A stretch of DNA of 59,649 nt from an uncultured Hungatella sp. (GTDB lineage: Bacteria > Bacillota > Clostridia > Lachnospirales > Lachnospiraceae), in the NCBI GenBank assembly GCA_910579515.1, contig CAJTUV010000022.1, forward strand, positions 1 through 59,649. The letters are read 5' to 3'. The translations under genes and the position numbers were made by a program. Positions 32,321 through 41,481 of this stretch are shown here, piece by piece. Positions within the stretch are counted from its first letter, which is position 1. Each line of letters starts with the position of its first letter. Below the pieces are notes generated by a model. It did not search any database. It was not told the DNA's origin and saw nothing but the letters and a program-made list of their open reading frames with translations.

Positions 32321-35300
32321 CTACACCCGCTTCATCAACTGTTCAAACAGCATAACGGCTTCTTTTGTCCCTTCTCTGACCGCCCTTTCCTCTGCAAGAA
32401 CAGCCACAAACCGTTGCCGCTCCTCTTCTTCAAGCTGCGTCAAATTTGGCGACAGCACTTCGCACATTTTCTGATACCAAGTCTCCACATGACCGTCAAA
32501 GCCTGCCATAGAAAATGCAGTTTCTGCATTACATACTGCATACAATACGATTCCCCGAAGGCGCTGCAATTCCTTTTTATCAGTAGCTTTCAGATATTTT
32601 AAAAATGCCGCCTTTGCCTCAGACGAAATGGACTCTTTCAGACAGAACTGTGTCAGACTGTCAAGGTGTCTTTGGTCCATCTCCTTCCTTTTTCCCACTG
32701 GAGCCAACAAAAAACGAATCAGTTCCCTCTTTTTCTCGATATCCTTTCCCCTATCCCCGACAGGCGCCGCAAACGGTCTGCTTTCCTTAAAATTCGTGTC
32801 CAAATTGCACAAAACCGGTTCCAGCCAGTCGTTCTGATAAACCGCAGCCACAAAGGTTTTCAGTCTGGCCAATTCCACAATCTGCTCCTCATTAAGCCCT
32901 GCCGCCCTGCCTGCTAACTCTCTGTCAGACTGATCAGGAAGACGAAGAATGATTTTTGTATTCGTATTTCGAATCACCGACAGATCCAAAAGCCCTGGGG
33001 CCTGGTCCGCAATGATAAAGCCTTCCCCATAAGTCCTCATCTCCGCGATGGAGTTTGCCAGAATTTCCACAGACTTTCCCAAAACATTGGAAGACTCGCC
33101 GCTTTGCTGGGTCTGAGTCCGCTTCAGCAGATTATGCGCCTCCTCCAATACGGTAATATGTTGTAAAGGCTGGTTTCCCGAAGCAGCAAAAGACATGCGG
33201 TATTCCTGCAGTTTCATGACAAGAAGCCCCATAATCAAAGCTTTTGTTTCTCCTGAACCAGTGCGGCTTAAATCCACAATCACATTTTCGTCAAACAGCT
33301 CCCTGGCCGAAATCTCGTTGCTGGTAAAAATCTTTCCATACAGACCATTTGTCAGAGACTTTAAGCGAGTACATAAAGCGCCCTTATAATCCCCCTTGCT
33401 GTCAGAAGAATATTGAGACTCGTTGATGACAAGATGGATCTGGTTGAGCACATCTGTAAAATCAGGATATAAAGGCGTCCCCTGTAAGTCCGCAAAGTTA
33501 CATTCCGAGGTATCCAGATTCCAGCCAGAGACCACATAGGCCCTTTCGACAGCGTCTTTTAAAACTGCAGGCATGGCCGCATACATAGGCCAGCACACAT
33601 TAAAAATCTCAATAAGCCGCTCAATATGTTCCAAAACATGGACGTCCTCTGGAAAGCTGAACGGGTTAATCTGAAGAAGGGGAGTCTTTTTGTCGTTCGT
33701 TCCATAAACCTTCACATTTTCATAATATCCAAACCGGTTCTTGTACTCCCCCTTGGCCGGCTCAATGACCAGAAATTTTATGGTTTCCTGTTTGCGGTTC
33801 CAGACAGGCGTCTCCATCAATTTGTCAAGAATGGAATAGATCGCGCTGGACTTTCCCGCGCCGGTTGATCCGGTGATAAACGTGTGCATGGTCAGGCTCT
33901 CAATATCAATCTCCACCTTCCGGGGATTAGCGCCGCCCTCATCATATCCCATATGATACAGATTTCCCAAAACAAGAGAATGGCTTTTTCCAGATAAAAC
34001 ATTTCTGCCAAATGGAGCCATGGGAACCACCGTTACTCCCGCCACAGATTTTTTGGGGAGTCCGATCTGAATCGCCATCTCATTTCCACTGACAATCGAA
34101 GCCGGAGTCACAATCACATTGCTCTCTTTATCCGCCCGAAATCTGGGATGAACAAAGGCCCTTAAATACTTCCCCATAATCCTGGTATCCTCCGGCCTGT
34201 GCCAGGTGTTGATATGAGAAGCCTGGACGCTGGAATTTTTCCCCCGCATAAGAGCGTTGTAATTGCCTGCCACGGCAAGAGCGGTCTCTCTGGTGTCTGC
34301 GATCACATAGGCGGCGCAGTCAAAAGCCCCGAAGCTTTCACACTGATCCAACCGCTCCAGATGCTTGTCTATCCGGTCCATAAGAGACTTGACGCTTCGA
34401 TTTTCATAGGCAAGCTGCAGACTCTTTCCTGTCGTCGTCCCACTCTGTATCGAACTGCTTTCCTGCCTGGTCCTCTGAGTAGTCTCTGTCTTGCTGGTGG
34501 TCTGCCCTGTAGTATGAGAAGTCCCCCTGTTTGTTCCGCCAGACGCTCCGATACTAGCCTCAACACCCACCCCTAACGGTTTCAGCCCCCCTGTGATACT
34601 GGCAGAGACTCCCATGTATCGTCCTTTCGACTGAGTCTTACTTTGAGTCATGGAAATCCCCTTGGAAATGCCCTCCGTAACCCCATTGGTGTGCGCCTTG
34701 GAAAGAGACACGGAATCGCTCTCATTAAAGGTCACCGAAGTTTTCAAAAACGAGGAAAGCTGTGTGTACAAAAGTTCATACCCCTGTTTCATCACCTGGA
34801 TTTCGCTTGTACTCACAGGGTCCGCAAACATGACGATGGTATAGGTCTGTCCTCTCAAAGAGTCTACAAGGTTTTCAATTCCCTGAACATACCCTTCCAT
34901 ACTCTTGTCCTCATCGTCCCGCAAAGCCACGATTCCAGACACGGCGCTAAAGCACCGATCCGGCGTCTGAAAGGTCTCTTCACAAAACTTCCTAACCTCT
35001 TCACGGGATTCTTCCTCTATCTCCGATCCCATAAGATTGCCTGTCAGCGCCCCCCGAAAAGCAGCCACATCTGCCTCTCTCCTTTTTATGCTGCTGCTTT
35101 TGTCCTCCCGATAATGTTTGGATATAATGCCGACATAGTAATCTATGGAATCTTTGTGGCTGCGAATCACTGTGGCAAGACTGCACTCAATAGAAGAAGC
35201 CACATTCACAATGGTAGTCAGTTTGTTCAGAAAATTTTCTTCCTTATTTAATACCAGCTTTTGAAGCTTAAAAAATGTTCCGCAGGAAGAAACGTCAATG

Positions 35301-35446
35301 TCAATATCCTCTTCTGAAGGACAGATGAGGTCATACGTTTCCAGCCTGTCCAGATAATTTTTTGTGATAATCGCTGTGGCGTTGTCAATAGAAATCGCCA
35401 GCCCGTCTTTTATCTGCTTCTGTGTTTTTTCCAGTTCATTTGCCAT
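32321..35446 (-). CDS. HerA/FtsK-superfamily ATPase (DUF87-like)
   Basis: The start is ATG 35446 (MANELEKTQKQIKDGL) with AGGAGG upstream, giving 1041 residues. The N-terminal half is helical. Residues about 250-342 are a low-complexity Ser/Thr/Gln/Gly-rich stretch of ISKGIS and TTSKTETTQRT type. A HerA-like ATPase follows: Walker A GSTGAGKSSAI (about 525) and Walker B ITVLEEAHNLL (about 763), then FIIADQAPGLLDLSVIRNTN, the sensor region shared with HerA and VirB4/TraC-like motors. HerA ATPases are hexameric DNA motors often paired with nucleases in defence; related motors power secretion. It is encoded between a dynamin-like GTPase and a nuclease. Confidence 0.88.
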   Translation of the reverse strand: MANELEKTQKQIKDGLAISIDNATAIITKNYLDRLETYDLICPSEEDIDIDVSSCGTFFKLQKLVLNKEENFLNKLTTIVNVASSIECSLATVIRSHKDSIDYYVGIISKHYREDKSSSIKRREADVAAFRGALTGNLMGSEIEEESREEVRKFCEETFQTPDRCFSAVSGIVALRDDEDKSMEGYVQGIENLVDSLRGQTYTIVMFADPVSTSEIQVMKQGYELLYTQLSSFLKTSVTFNESDSVSLSKAHTNGVTEGISKGISMTQSKTQSKGRYMGVSASITGGLKPLGVGVEASIGASGGTNRGTSHTTGQTTSKTETTQRTRQESSSIQSGTTTGKSLQLAYENRSVKSLMDRIDKHLERLDQCESFGAFDCAAYVIADTRETALAVAGNYNALMRGKNSSVQASHINTWHRPEDTRIMGKYLRAFVHPRFRADKESNVIVTPASIVSGNEMAIQIGLPKKSVAGVTVVPMAPFGRNVLSGKSHSLVLGNLYHMGYDEGGANPRKVEIDIESLTMHTFITGSTGAGKSSAIYSILDKLMETPVWNRKQETIKFLVIEPAKGEYKNRFGYYENVKVYGTNDKKTPLLQINPFSFPEDVHVLEHIERLIEIFNVCWPMYAAMPAVLKDAVERAYVVSGWNLDTSECNFADLQGTPLYPDFTDVLNQIHLVINESQYSSDSKGDYKGALCTRLKSLTNGLYGKIFTSNEISARELFDENVIVDLSRTGSGETKALIMGLLVMKLQEYRMSFAASGNQPLQHITVLEEAHNLLKRTQTQQSGESSNVLGKSVEILANSIAEMRTYGEGFIIADQAPGLLDLSVIRNTNTKIILRLPDQSDRELAGRAAGLNEEQIVELARLKTFVAAVYQNDWLEPVLCNLDTNFKESRPFAAPVGDRGKDIEKKRELIRFLLAPVGKRKEMDQRHLDSLTQFCLKESISSEAKAAFLKYLKATDKKELQRLRGIVLYAVCNAETAFSMAGFDGHVETWYQKMCEVLSPNLTQLEEEERQRFVAVLAEERAVREGTKEAVMLFEQLMKRV

Positions 35447-35456
35447 ACCCCGCCTC

Positions 35457-37616
35457 CTACAGCCGCTTAATCTCTCTTTCAAGGGCCTCTTTATATAACG
35501 TATAACCACCAATCTCTTTTTCCTTGTCCTCATATTGAGACAACAGCATTTCAAACTCCTGATTGATGTTTTCCAGAAGACGATCCTCCACCTCTCCCGA
35601 AATCGTCTGCATTTTCTCTTTAAAATCAGCCACGCCTGTGGTCAGTTTGTGACACAGCTCCTTATATATTCTGGAGAGGGCGTTGGATAACGCCCCTGCC
35701 AGCTCATTCCTGTCTCCAGCCGAAGTCAACTCTCCGGTAAACTTTGCGGCGATTCCATTCATACAGTCAGAAATATCTATATGAAATACCGGAAATTCTA
35801 TCTTCCTCACCGTTTCCTCTACCATGATGCGAAACAGAGACGAATCATAGCTCTCGCTGCCCATATCGAAATTCTGAACCACCACGCTTAAAAGCCTGCG
35901 CTTGATCTCCTTTAATTCCACCGCGTCCGAAAACACCTCTTCCACCTGATTCATAGCATCCACAGAGAACCTGCGGAGATTATCAATGGCGTCTGATGCC
36001 ATAAGATAGGAGTAATGCTCTGTAGCGGAAGAACGCTCCACATGACTTTTTCCCCACGAAAACGGATTGAACCATTTGGAATCCGACACGGTGTAGGAAT
36101 TCCACACCACTCTGGAACCGCTCCGCTCCTTAATATTCAGGTAATCCTTGCTGATTTCCCGAATCTCCCGAACTCCATTAGCCTTCTCGCTTTCCAGCCT
36201 GGAATTTAGTTCTCCAAATAAGGCGGCAATATCCGCTTTGACAGCGCCGATCTGGCTCTCCATAAAATTCTTCTGCTTTAAAAGCTGCTGTTTGTCATTC
36301 TGCTCAAGAATCAGGAGTCTCTTTGCGGATTTTTCCCGAAATCCTTCCAACAGTCCATGAAGTTCTTCCTGAACGGTAGGAAGAAAATCCCTGGCCTTCT
36401 GCCTGAAAATCTCCTCTTTTTCCTCAGCCACGCCAGAAAAAATCCGATTGACCTCCTCAAAATTGCCAAGAAGCTTTAAATCCTTGTCCAAATCTTCTGA
36501 GAACAGTTTCAGAGCGGCGTAGATATTTTGCTCTTCCTTATTATACTCCTCCCTGGACTTGCCGACCATATTACAGGCAAGAGAGGATACTAAAATCGGC
36601 TCGGAACACTGTTTGATCACCTCTATCAGCTGAGCCCCGCTCTCCCTGGCGGACAGATCTCTCACAAACTCCTCCACCTTGCTTTTCGCTCTTTTTTTCA
36701 GCTTCCGCTTCATGATTTTACATGCCTTAGGGATGTTGTCCGCCGTGTTGTCGTCATCACCGAAAACATCGTCGTCATCCTGTACCCTGAGAATGTCCCG
36801 AATCCCGCTGTCGTATTTGCTTCCAATCAAAACCAGCCTTTTTACGCCCTTTTGGGGAAGCTGGCTGGAAAGGAGAATCCAGTCGCTTTTATCCAGAAAG
36901 CTCCCTGACTGACTTAAGAAAAACACCACATCACAGACCTCCATAAATTCCTTGGTGCGGATGGTTCTGGATGCAATCGGGTCATTCAGCCCCGGGGTGT
37001 CGACAATGGACAATCCCTGAAATTCCTCCTTATTCAGATAAAGGGTAACTGCTTTCACAATCGGAGTGAAGGTTCCGTCCTCGCCTACGTAGTTATTTAA
37101 GTCTGCAATCAAATCGTCATAGGTGGCAAACTGAATTTCCTCATATCCTTTTTCCAGAAATTCAAAAGGTTCCAATCCGTTTCTTCTCGCCATGCCTACA
37201 ATCTCCCTTGCAGACGTATACACCTCGTCCTCTAAATCCACCAGGGCATTGTCTTCTAAAACCTCCCACTCCTCCACAGAGTAGTACTCGATCTGAATCC
37301 GATTTGTCTGTGAGTACTCCATTTTAGTCAAGGTGGCCGTTTTAGGCGTGGAAGCCTTTGGCAAAATCTCCCTTCCGCCGAAGAGGAGCGTGTTTAAGAA
37401 GGAAGACTTTCCGGCTTTTACCTGTCCCACCACCCCAATATTCAGCTTCCTGTTTTCCCGATAAAAATCTTCCGTTTTTCTTTCGAAATTCATTGCCAGC
37501 CTTTCCAGTTCCTTCCTGTCCCCCTCTGGAGCCAGGCTTGCAAGGCGTCCCCTCATTGCTTCCAGCTCCTGAAAGAACTCTTCAAATTTCTGACTGTCCT
37601 TTGTAAATAATTCCAT
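35457..37616 (-). CDS. Dynamin-family GTPase, large (719 aa)
   Basis: The GTPase domain follows an N-terminal helix: G1 GQVKAGKSSFLNTLL (about residues 62-76), G2-like ASTPKTATLTKMEY, G3 IVDTPGLNDP (about 205), and G4 GSKYD in place of the usual T/NKxD. The rest is long helices with coiled-coil character, expected for the stalk of a bacterial dynamin-like protein, and no clear transmembrane segment, which sets it apart from the 540-aa paralogue. The overall layout recalls the LeoA class of soluble bacterial dynamins. It starts four bases after the lipoyl-like gene, and the ATPase gene follows ten bases later. Confidence 0.88.
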   Translation of the reverse strand: MELFTKDSQKFEEFFQELEAMRGRLASLAPEGDRKELERLAMNFERKTEDFYRENRKLNIGVVGQVKAGKSSFLNTLLFGGREILPKASTPKTATLTKMEYSQTNRIQIEYYSVEEWEVLEDNALVDLEDEVYTSAREIVGMARRNGLEPFEFLEKGYEEIQFATYDDLIADLNNYVGEDGTFTPIVKAVTLYLNKEEFQGLSIVDTPGLNDPIASRTIRTKEFMEVCDVVFFLSQSGSFLDKSDWILLSSQLPQKGVKRLVLIGSKYDSGIRDILRVQDDDDVFGDDDNTADNIPKACKIMKRKLKKRAKSKVEEFVRDLSARESGAQLIEVIKQCSEPILVSSLACNMVGKSREEYNKEEQNIYAALKLFSEDLDKDLKLLGNFEEVNRIFSGVAEEKEEIFRQKARDFLPTVQEELHGLLEGFREKSAKRLLILEQNDKQQLLKQKNFMESQIGAVKADIAALFGELNSRLESEKANGVREIREISKDYLNIKERSGSRVVWNSYTVSDSKWFNPFSWGKSHVERSSATEHYSYLMASDAIDNLRRFSVDAMNQVEEVFSDAVELKEIKRRLLSVVVQNFDMGSESYDSSLFRIMVEETVRKIEFPVFHIDISDCMNGIAAKFTGELTSAGDRNELAGALSNALSRIYKELCHKLTTGVADFKEKMQTISGEVEDRLLENINQEFEMLLSQYEDKEKEIGGYTLYKEALEREIKRL

Positions 37617-37620
37617 AGCC

Positions 37621-38634
37621 CTACCTTCCTATCGTTTCTAACGTCCATGCTTTGATGGAATCCTTATTATCTGACTCGTAGGCGATTACGCCGTAATTGG
37701 TATTATCGTTTCGAAACTGAAACAAGGTTCCTGCACAAGGAGCAGTGATTTCCACTCTATCCGAAGTCTTGCGCTTCGCGACCAAAACAGGCTTGATTCC
37801 CACTTTATCCGGAATCTTGCGCTTCGCGGACAAAACAGGCTTGATTTCCTTCTCGACTGCAATCACTTCCCCCCTTTTAACCTGCGCTTTATTCTTTACC
37901 TTCCATGCAAAACTCCTGTAGCTATTGTCCTTTACTGCCACAGCGACAGTCCTTTGAGACACCATCCCTGCCCTCAGCAAGTCCTCGCTCAGATAATGTG
38001 TAAAATCCTTTGACTCTGTCAGAATCAGCCCCAAATCTTCTGGCTCCATGCGCCCCAGTTCCTGTTTTAATACTCCTTTGGCGATTAGGGACAGGGTCCT
38101 TACCTGCTCTTTCTCAAGGCCGAACAGGCCGCACAAATGAATGATATAACTAAGAAGCACTTCCTTGGCCGGTCCGCAGAGATTGGCAGTAATCATGGCG
38201 TCCACGATCAGATGCTTCCTATATTCCTTTGGAATCCCTTCCACCAGCTCCCTAAACATCTCTGACGTCATCTGCAGGGAATCCTTATACAAATCTTCCA
38301 AAGAAAGCTCGATCCCCGTTTCTGTCAGCACCCACTGAATAAAAATCAGACGGCTTATGGTATCATCAGAACCATCGTCTACCTGAGTCAGACTGAGCAG
38401 GGTTTCCAGATACAGTTTACATCCATAAAAGTCCTCCAGTCTGCTTAAAGGATGCTTCCCAAACCGGACGTTTAGGGCCTTAAGGCGGATAGATTCATAA
38501 TCTATGACAGATATGTCGTCATTTCTCATCTCGTTGATTTCGTCGTTGAGAACAGACAGAGAGTCACAAATGGTTTTCATTTTTTCGTGCAGGGAACGAA
38601 TTTCCTGTTGGATATCTAAAAGGGTCTTTTTCAT
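37621..38634 (-). CDS. Accessory protein: coiled coil, helical TerB-like module and split lipoyl-like barrel
   Basis: The 337-residue protein starts with a coiled coil (residues 1-40). A helical module at about 135-215 (YRKHLIVDAMITANLCGPAKEV as its first part, then LLSYIIHLCGLFGLEKEQVRTL) resembles TerB-like bundles and the equivalent region of the next gene upstream. The C-terminus reads as a barrel-sandwich (lipoyl/biotinyl-like) fold: SFAWKVKNKAQVKRGEVIAVE, then EITAPCAGTLFQFRND and GVIAYE. Between the halves lies a 16-residue unit present twice (IKPVLSAKRKIPDKVG, IKPVLVAKRKTSDRVE). No catalytic motif is seen. Family unknown. It lies four bases before the large dynamin gene. Confidence 0.7.
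   Translation of the reverse strand: MKKTLLDIQQEIRSLHEKMKTICDSLSVLNDEINEMRNDDISVIDYESIRLKALNVRFGKHPLSRLEDFYGCKLYLETLLSLTQVDDGSDDTISRLIFIQWVLTETGIELSLEDLYKDSLQMTSEMFRELVEGIPKEYRKHLIVDAMITANLCGPAKEVLLSYIIHLCGLFGLEKEQVRTLSLIAKGVLKQELGRMEPEDLGLILTESKDFTHYLSEDLLRAGMVSQRTVAVAVKDNSYRSFAWKVKNKAQVKRGEVIAVEKEIKPVLSAKRKIPDKVGIKPVLVAKRKTSDRVEITAPCAGTLFQFRNDNTNYGVIAYESDNKDSIKAWTLETIGR
37747..37842 (-). repeat. Two tandem 48-bp copies within the lipoyl-like protein gene
   Basis: Units at 37747-37794 and 37795-37842 differ at only a few bases and encode two near-identical 16-residue Lys/Pro/Arg-rich segments between the two halves of the predicted barrel. The low divergence points to a recent in-frame duplication. 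Confidence 0.85.
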
Positions 38635-38679
38635 TCTGCTCTCCTTTCATGCGGCGTCTTTTGTGCTCTCGCTTGGATA

Positions 38680-39885
38680 CTAGCAAATTTTCGCACTGTT
38701 CACGACCTTACATTTAACCGCCGTTGAATCTTCCGGGAACATAGTCCGCATGGAATTGTCTGGGTCAATATTTATTTTATAACAATAATTCCAACAATTA
38801 TCAAAGAGACAGTCTCTTAATTCACTCCTGCAGTTTGATATAAATTGTGAGGAATAATAATTCATTACATTTCTGCCTCCGCAGTTTTTAAACATGCACT
38901 GGCTAAAACTGCTTTTTTTAATGGTATCAGACTTTGAAGAATAAATAATGCCTCCCAGAGCCCTCCAGTCATCCCTCTCACGACTATACTGGTATTCGCA
39001 ATCCTCAAACTTTGAGTCTTCAAATATCATTTCCTCTATCTGATTACAGGTTATGGTGCGCGTCTTAAAGCCTCTAAACAGGCACGATTTTATCCTCACC
39101 TTCCCACAGTTCAGAAAATCAATCGGTTTCTTTCCGCCTTCAAATACGCAGTCCACAAAAGTCACGCTTTCGTATTGAGAAAAGACCAAGGGATGCTGCT
39201 CTGGTTTTATATAAATGCCCATCAGCATGATATTTGGTGTGGCATGTTCCTCAATGATATTCAGCTCTTCTATGCTATTGTCTTCCGAGTTGCCGCCGTA
39301 CAATATGGTCATGGAGTCATTCTGCCATACAGGGTCTATAAACATGGCGCTTATGTATTCTTTCATCACATCATCAGGAACTGACAAAACTCTGTTTTCC
39401 TGCAATTCCATGCAGCCAATCGCATCCTGTTCTAAAATAGCCTTTGCCGCTTGAGCCAGATACCGCAGTTCTTCCTTCCTGATTTTCAGGGACTCTGCAA
39501 AACTGGCGACTAATTTTGTCTGTTCTTGGCAAAGCTGGCCGATAGATACGAAAAGAAGCGCATCTAGCAAAAAGCGGTAGCGGATAGGCAATGTCCTGCA
39601 TTGGTCTGTGAAATTGACGTATTCCTCAATCTCGATCTCCAACGCCTGACGAATATAATCCGCCATAGAATAATCGCAGGAAACGCCGGTAATCTGCCGT
39701 TCAAACAGGTTTCTTTGCGGATCGCCAATTTCCTCCCCCTGTTCCAGAATCACTGCAAGCATCTTAAAATATGCGTTTTTGATATAATCAGTCTCCCCTT
39801 TTAGCATATCATTGAAAATGGGATAGAGCTTTGCCTTATTTCTGTCAATATACTCACATAATTTTTGTATTTTTTCCCCTGCCAT
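38680..39885 (-). CDS. Accessory protein: helical TerB-like module plus right-handed beta-helix
   Basis: Of 401 residues, about 90-165 form a helical module (RFLLDALLFVSIGQLCQEQT, then KIRKEELRYLAQAAKAILEQ) matching the one in the neighbouring lipoyl-like protein. From about 215 to 385 there are short repeating strands with F-x-x-C turns (FVDCVFEGG, IKSCLFRGF, FEDSKFEDCEY, FSQCMFKNCGG, LRDCLFDNCWN), the pattern of a right-handed parallel beta-helix with stacked Cys and Phe. No enzymatic residues are recognised, so a scaffold or ligand-sensing role is more likely. AAGGAG precedes the ATG, and gaps to both neighbours are short. Confidence 0.72.
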   Translation of the reverse strand: MAGEKIQKLCEYIDRNKAKLYPIFNDMLKGETDYIKNAYFKMLAVILEQGEEIGDPQRNLFERQITGVSCDYSMADYIRQALEIEIEEYVNFTDQCRTLPIRYRFLLDALLFVSIGQLCQEQTKLVASFAESLKIRKEELRYLAQAAKAILEQDAIGCMELQENRVLSVPDDVMKEYISAMFIDPVWQNDSMTILYGGNSEDNSIEELNIIEEHATPNIMLMGIYIKPEQHPLVFSQYESVTFVDCVFEGGKKPIDFLNCGKVRIKSCLFRGFKTRTITCNQIEEMIFEDSKFEDCEYQYSRERDDWRALGGIIYSSKSDTIKKSSFSQCMFKNCGGRNVMNYYSSQFISNCRSELRDCLFDNCWNYCYKINIDPDNSMRTMFPEDSTAVKCKVVNSAKIC

Positions 39886-39897
39886 ATGTCTCCTTGT

Positions 39898-41466
39898 TTA
39901 AATTCCACTGATGATTTCCTGGTATTCGTTCGTAATTTTGTAAACGTCGTTGATGTGAATCTCTGAAGGCTTCACATCGCAAAACTCCTTTATCACCTCT
40001 ACAAGCTCCTCCTGATACTCTACTCCTCCGGCCAGCCGGTTGATGACCGGATCAATTTTCTCAAAAATTTCTTTAAGCATGTCCGCCAAAGAAGGGTCGG
40101 TCTGTATTCCATTTTCCCGCTTATACTCTTCAATTAGCTGGAAAGGATTCTTCACCTTATCCTGAAGAAGGTCTATTTCCGAAGGTTCCGGCATGGCGAT
40201 ACCCACGATATCAGAAATAAATTTGATTTCCGTGAAAAATTCGTTCTGAAGCTCTTTGAGCCGCCTGCTGATATTTTTTAACTCATTCACATTTTTCTGG
40301 GCCTCCTGAACCATTAGCTGTAAAGGCTCCAAAATCTCAGAGTCAATATCCTCTGCCATCAGTCTGGTGATCGAGGTGTTCAGGCGGGTAAGTTTGCGAC
40401 TCTCCTCGTCGATTTCATCTTCATAAAATTCTTTGCACCGTACAAATAAAATCTTGAAATTTCTCGCAAAATTAGACTCGTAGATTTGGCTGTTCCAGTC
40501 TTTAATCTGCCTTTTAATTTTTTCTGTATCTGCCTGGATGAAGGCGCCAAGCGCTTCATCCTCCACTTGTTCTGCCCTGCTTGTAAAGGCTAAGACATCC
40601 AGATAGCGGATTCCTTTGATATCCAAATTGGTTTTAATCTTTGCGATAATCTCTTCCAGATCCCCGCTATTTTTCTTGTCCGCTTTGTTGACAATGATCA
40701 GCTTGGGAATATCCTCCCGCAAGGTTCTTATAAACTTAATGTCTTCCTCTGTGATTGTGCCTGCATCCGCCTGGACAAACCACAAAATATAATTGCTGGA
40801 ATTTAACTGGCCTCTGGCAATCTGTTCATCGGTTTTGGCAGAATATTTTTCAGAGTCCGGCTTGGAATAGCCTGGAGTGTCCAGAAACGCAATATTTTCA
40901 TACTGATGCAATGGCGTGGAAAAGAAAATATTTTCCAACACATGGCCTAAGGTGACTGCGTCTGTGATTTTTTCGTCATCCTCATCTTCCACTTCGCCAA
41001 ATCCGTGGGCAATTTTCTTAATATCCTTAGGCTCCATAAAAACTTTGGAGTCAAAGACATTGATGCCCATAACATGATGCTTTTCACCCCTTACGATGTA
41101 GGTAGGTACAGAGGTAGAAGGGTCAATGTCCGCAGGCAATACCCTCTTGCCCATTAAAGCGTTTAAAAAACTGGATTTCCCGCTGGAAAAACCGCCTCCC
41201 AGGGCAATGATATTTTTTCCAATCAGCTTATCATACAGAATGAAATCCCGAAACTTTTCATACTCGGATTTAAAATCTGTATAAAGTTCATAGAAATCTT
41301 CTGGCGCATACTTTTTTAAAGTATCGGGAATCTTCTTCTGAATAATCCCCTCGATCTTTGATAGGTCGACCTTCAGCTGCGGTCCGCTTGCGGCCTGGCG
41401 GATAATATTGCAGAGCAATTCATAATTAGAAAGTAATCTTTCATATACATCGTCATCGTATTCCAT
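39898..41466 (-). CDS. Dynamin-family GTPase (522 aa)
   Basis: After a helical N-terminus of about 80 residues comes a complete GTPase domain: G1 GGFSSGKSSFLNALMG (about 89), G2 region DPSTSVPTYIV, G3 FLDTPGYSKPDS (about 195) and a canonical G4 NKAD (about 260). The C-terminal half is helical (ITRLMAEDIDSEILEPLQLM and later coiled-coil). No membrane segment is clear, so membrane contact, if any, may be through a partner. It lies 15 bases behind the 540-aa dynamin gene; bacterial dynamins often work as such tandem pairs (LeoB/LeoC, DynA/DynB, Cj0411/0412). Confidence 0.88.
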   Translation of the reverse strand: MEYDDDVYERLLSNYELLCNIIRQAASGPQLKVDLSKIEGIIQKKIPDTLKKYAPEDFYELYTDFKSEYEKFRDFILYDKLIGKNIIALGGGFSSGKSSFLNALMGKRVLPADIDPSTSVPTYIVRGEKHHVMGINVFDSKVFMEPKDIKKIAHGFGEVEDEDDEKITDAVTLGHVLENIFFSTPLHQYENIAFLDTPGYSKPDSEKYSAKTDEQIARGQLNSSNYILWFVQADAGTITEEDIKFIRTLREDIPKLIIVNKADKKNSGDLEEIIAKIKTNLDIKGIRYLDVLAFTSRAEQVEDEALGAFIQADTEKIKRQIKDWNSQIYESNFARNFKILFVRCKEFYEDEIDEESRKLTRLNTSITRLMAEDIDSEILEPLQLMVQEAQKNVNELKNISRRLKELQNEFFTEIKFISDIVGIAMPEPSEIDLLQDKVKNPFQLIEEYKRENGIQTDPSLADMLKEIFEKIDPVINRLAGGVEYQEELVEVIKEFCDVKPSEIHINDVYKITNEYQEIISGI

Positions 41467-41481
41467 ACTAATTCCCTTTCT

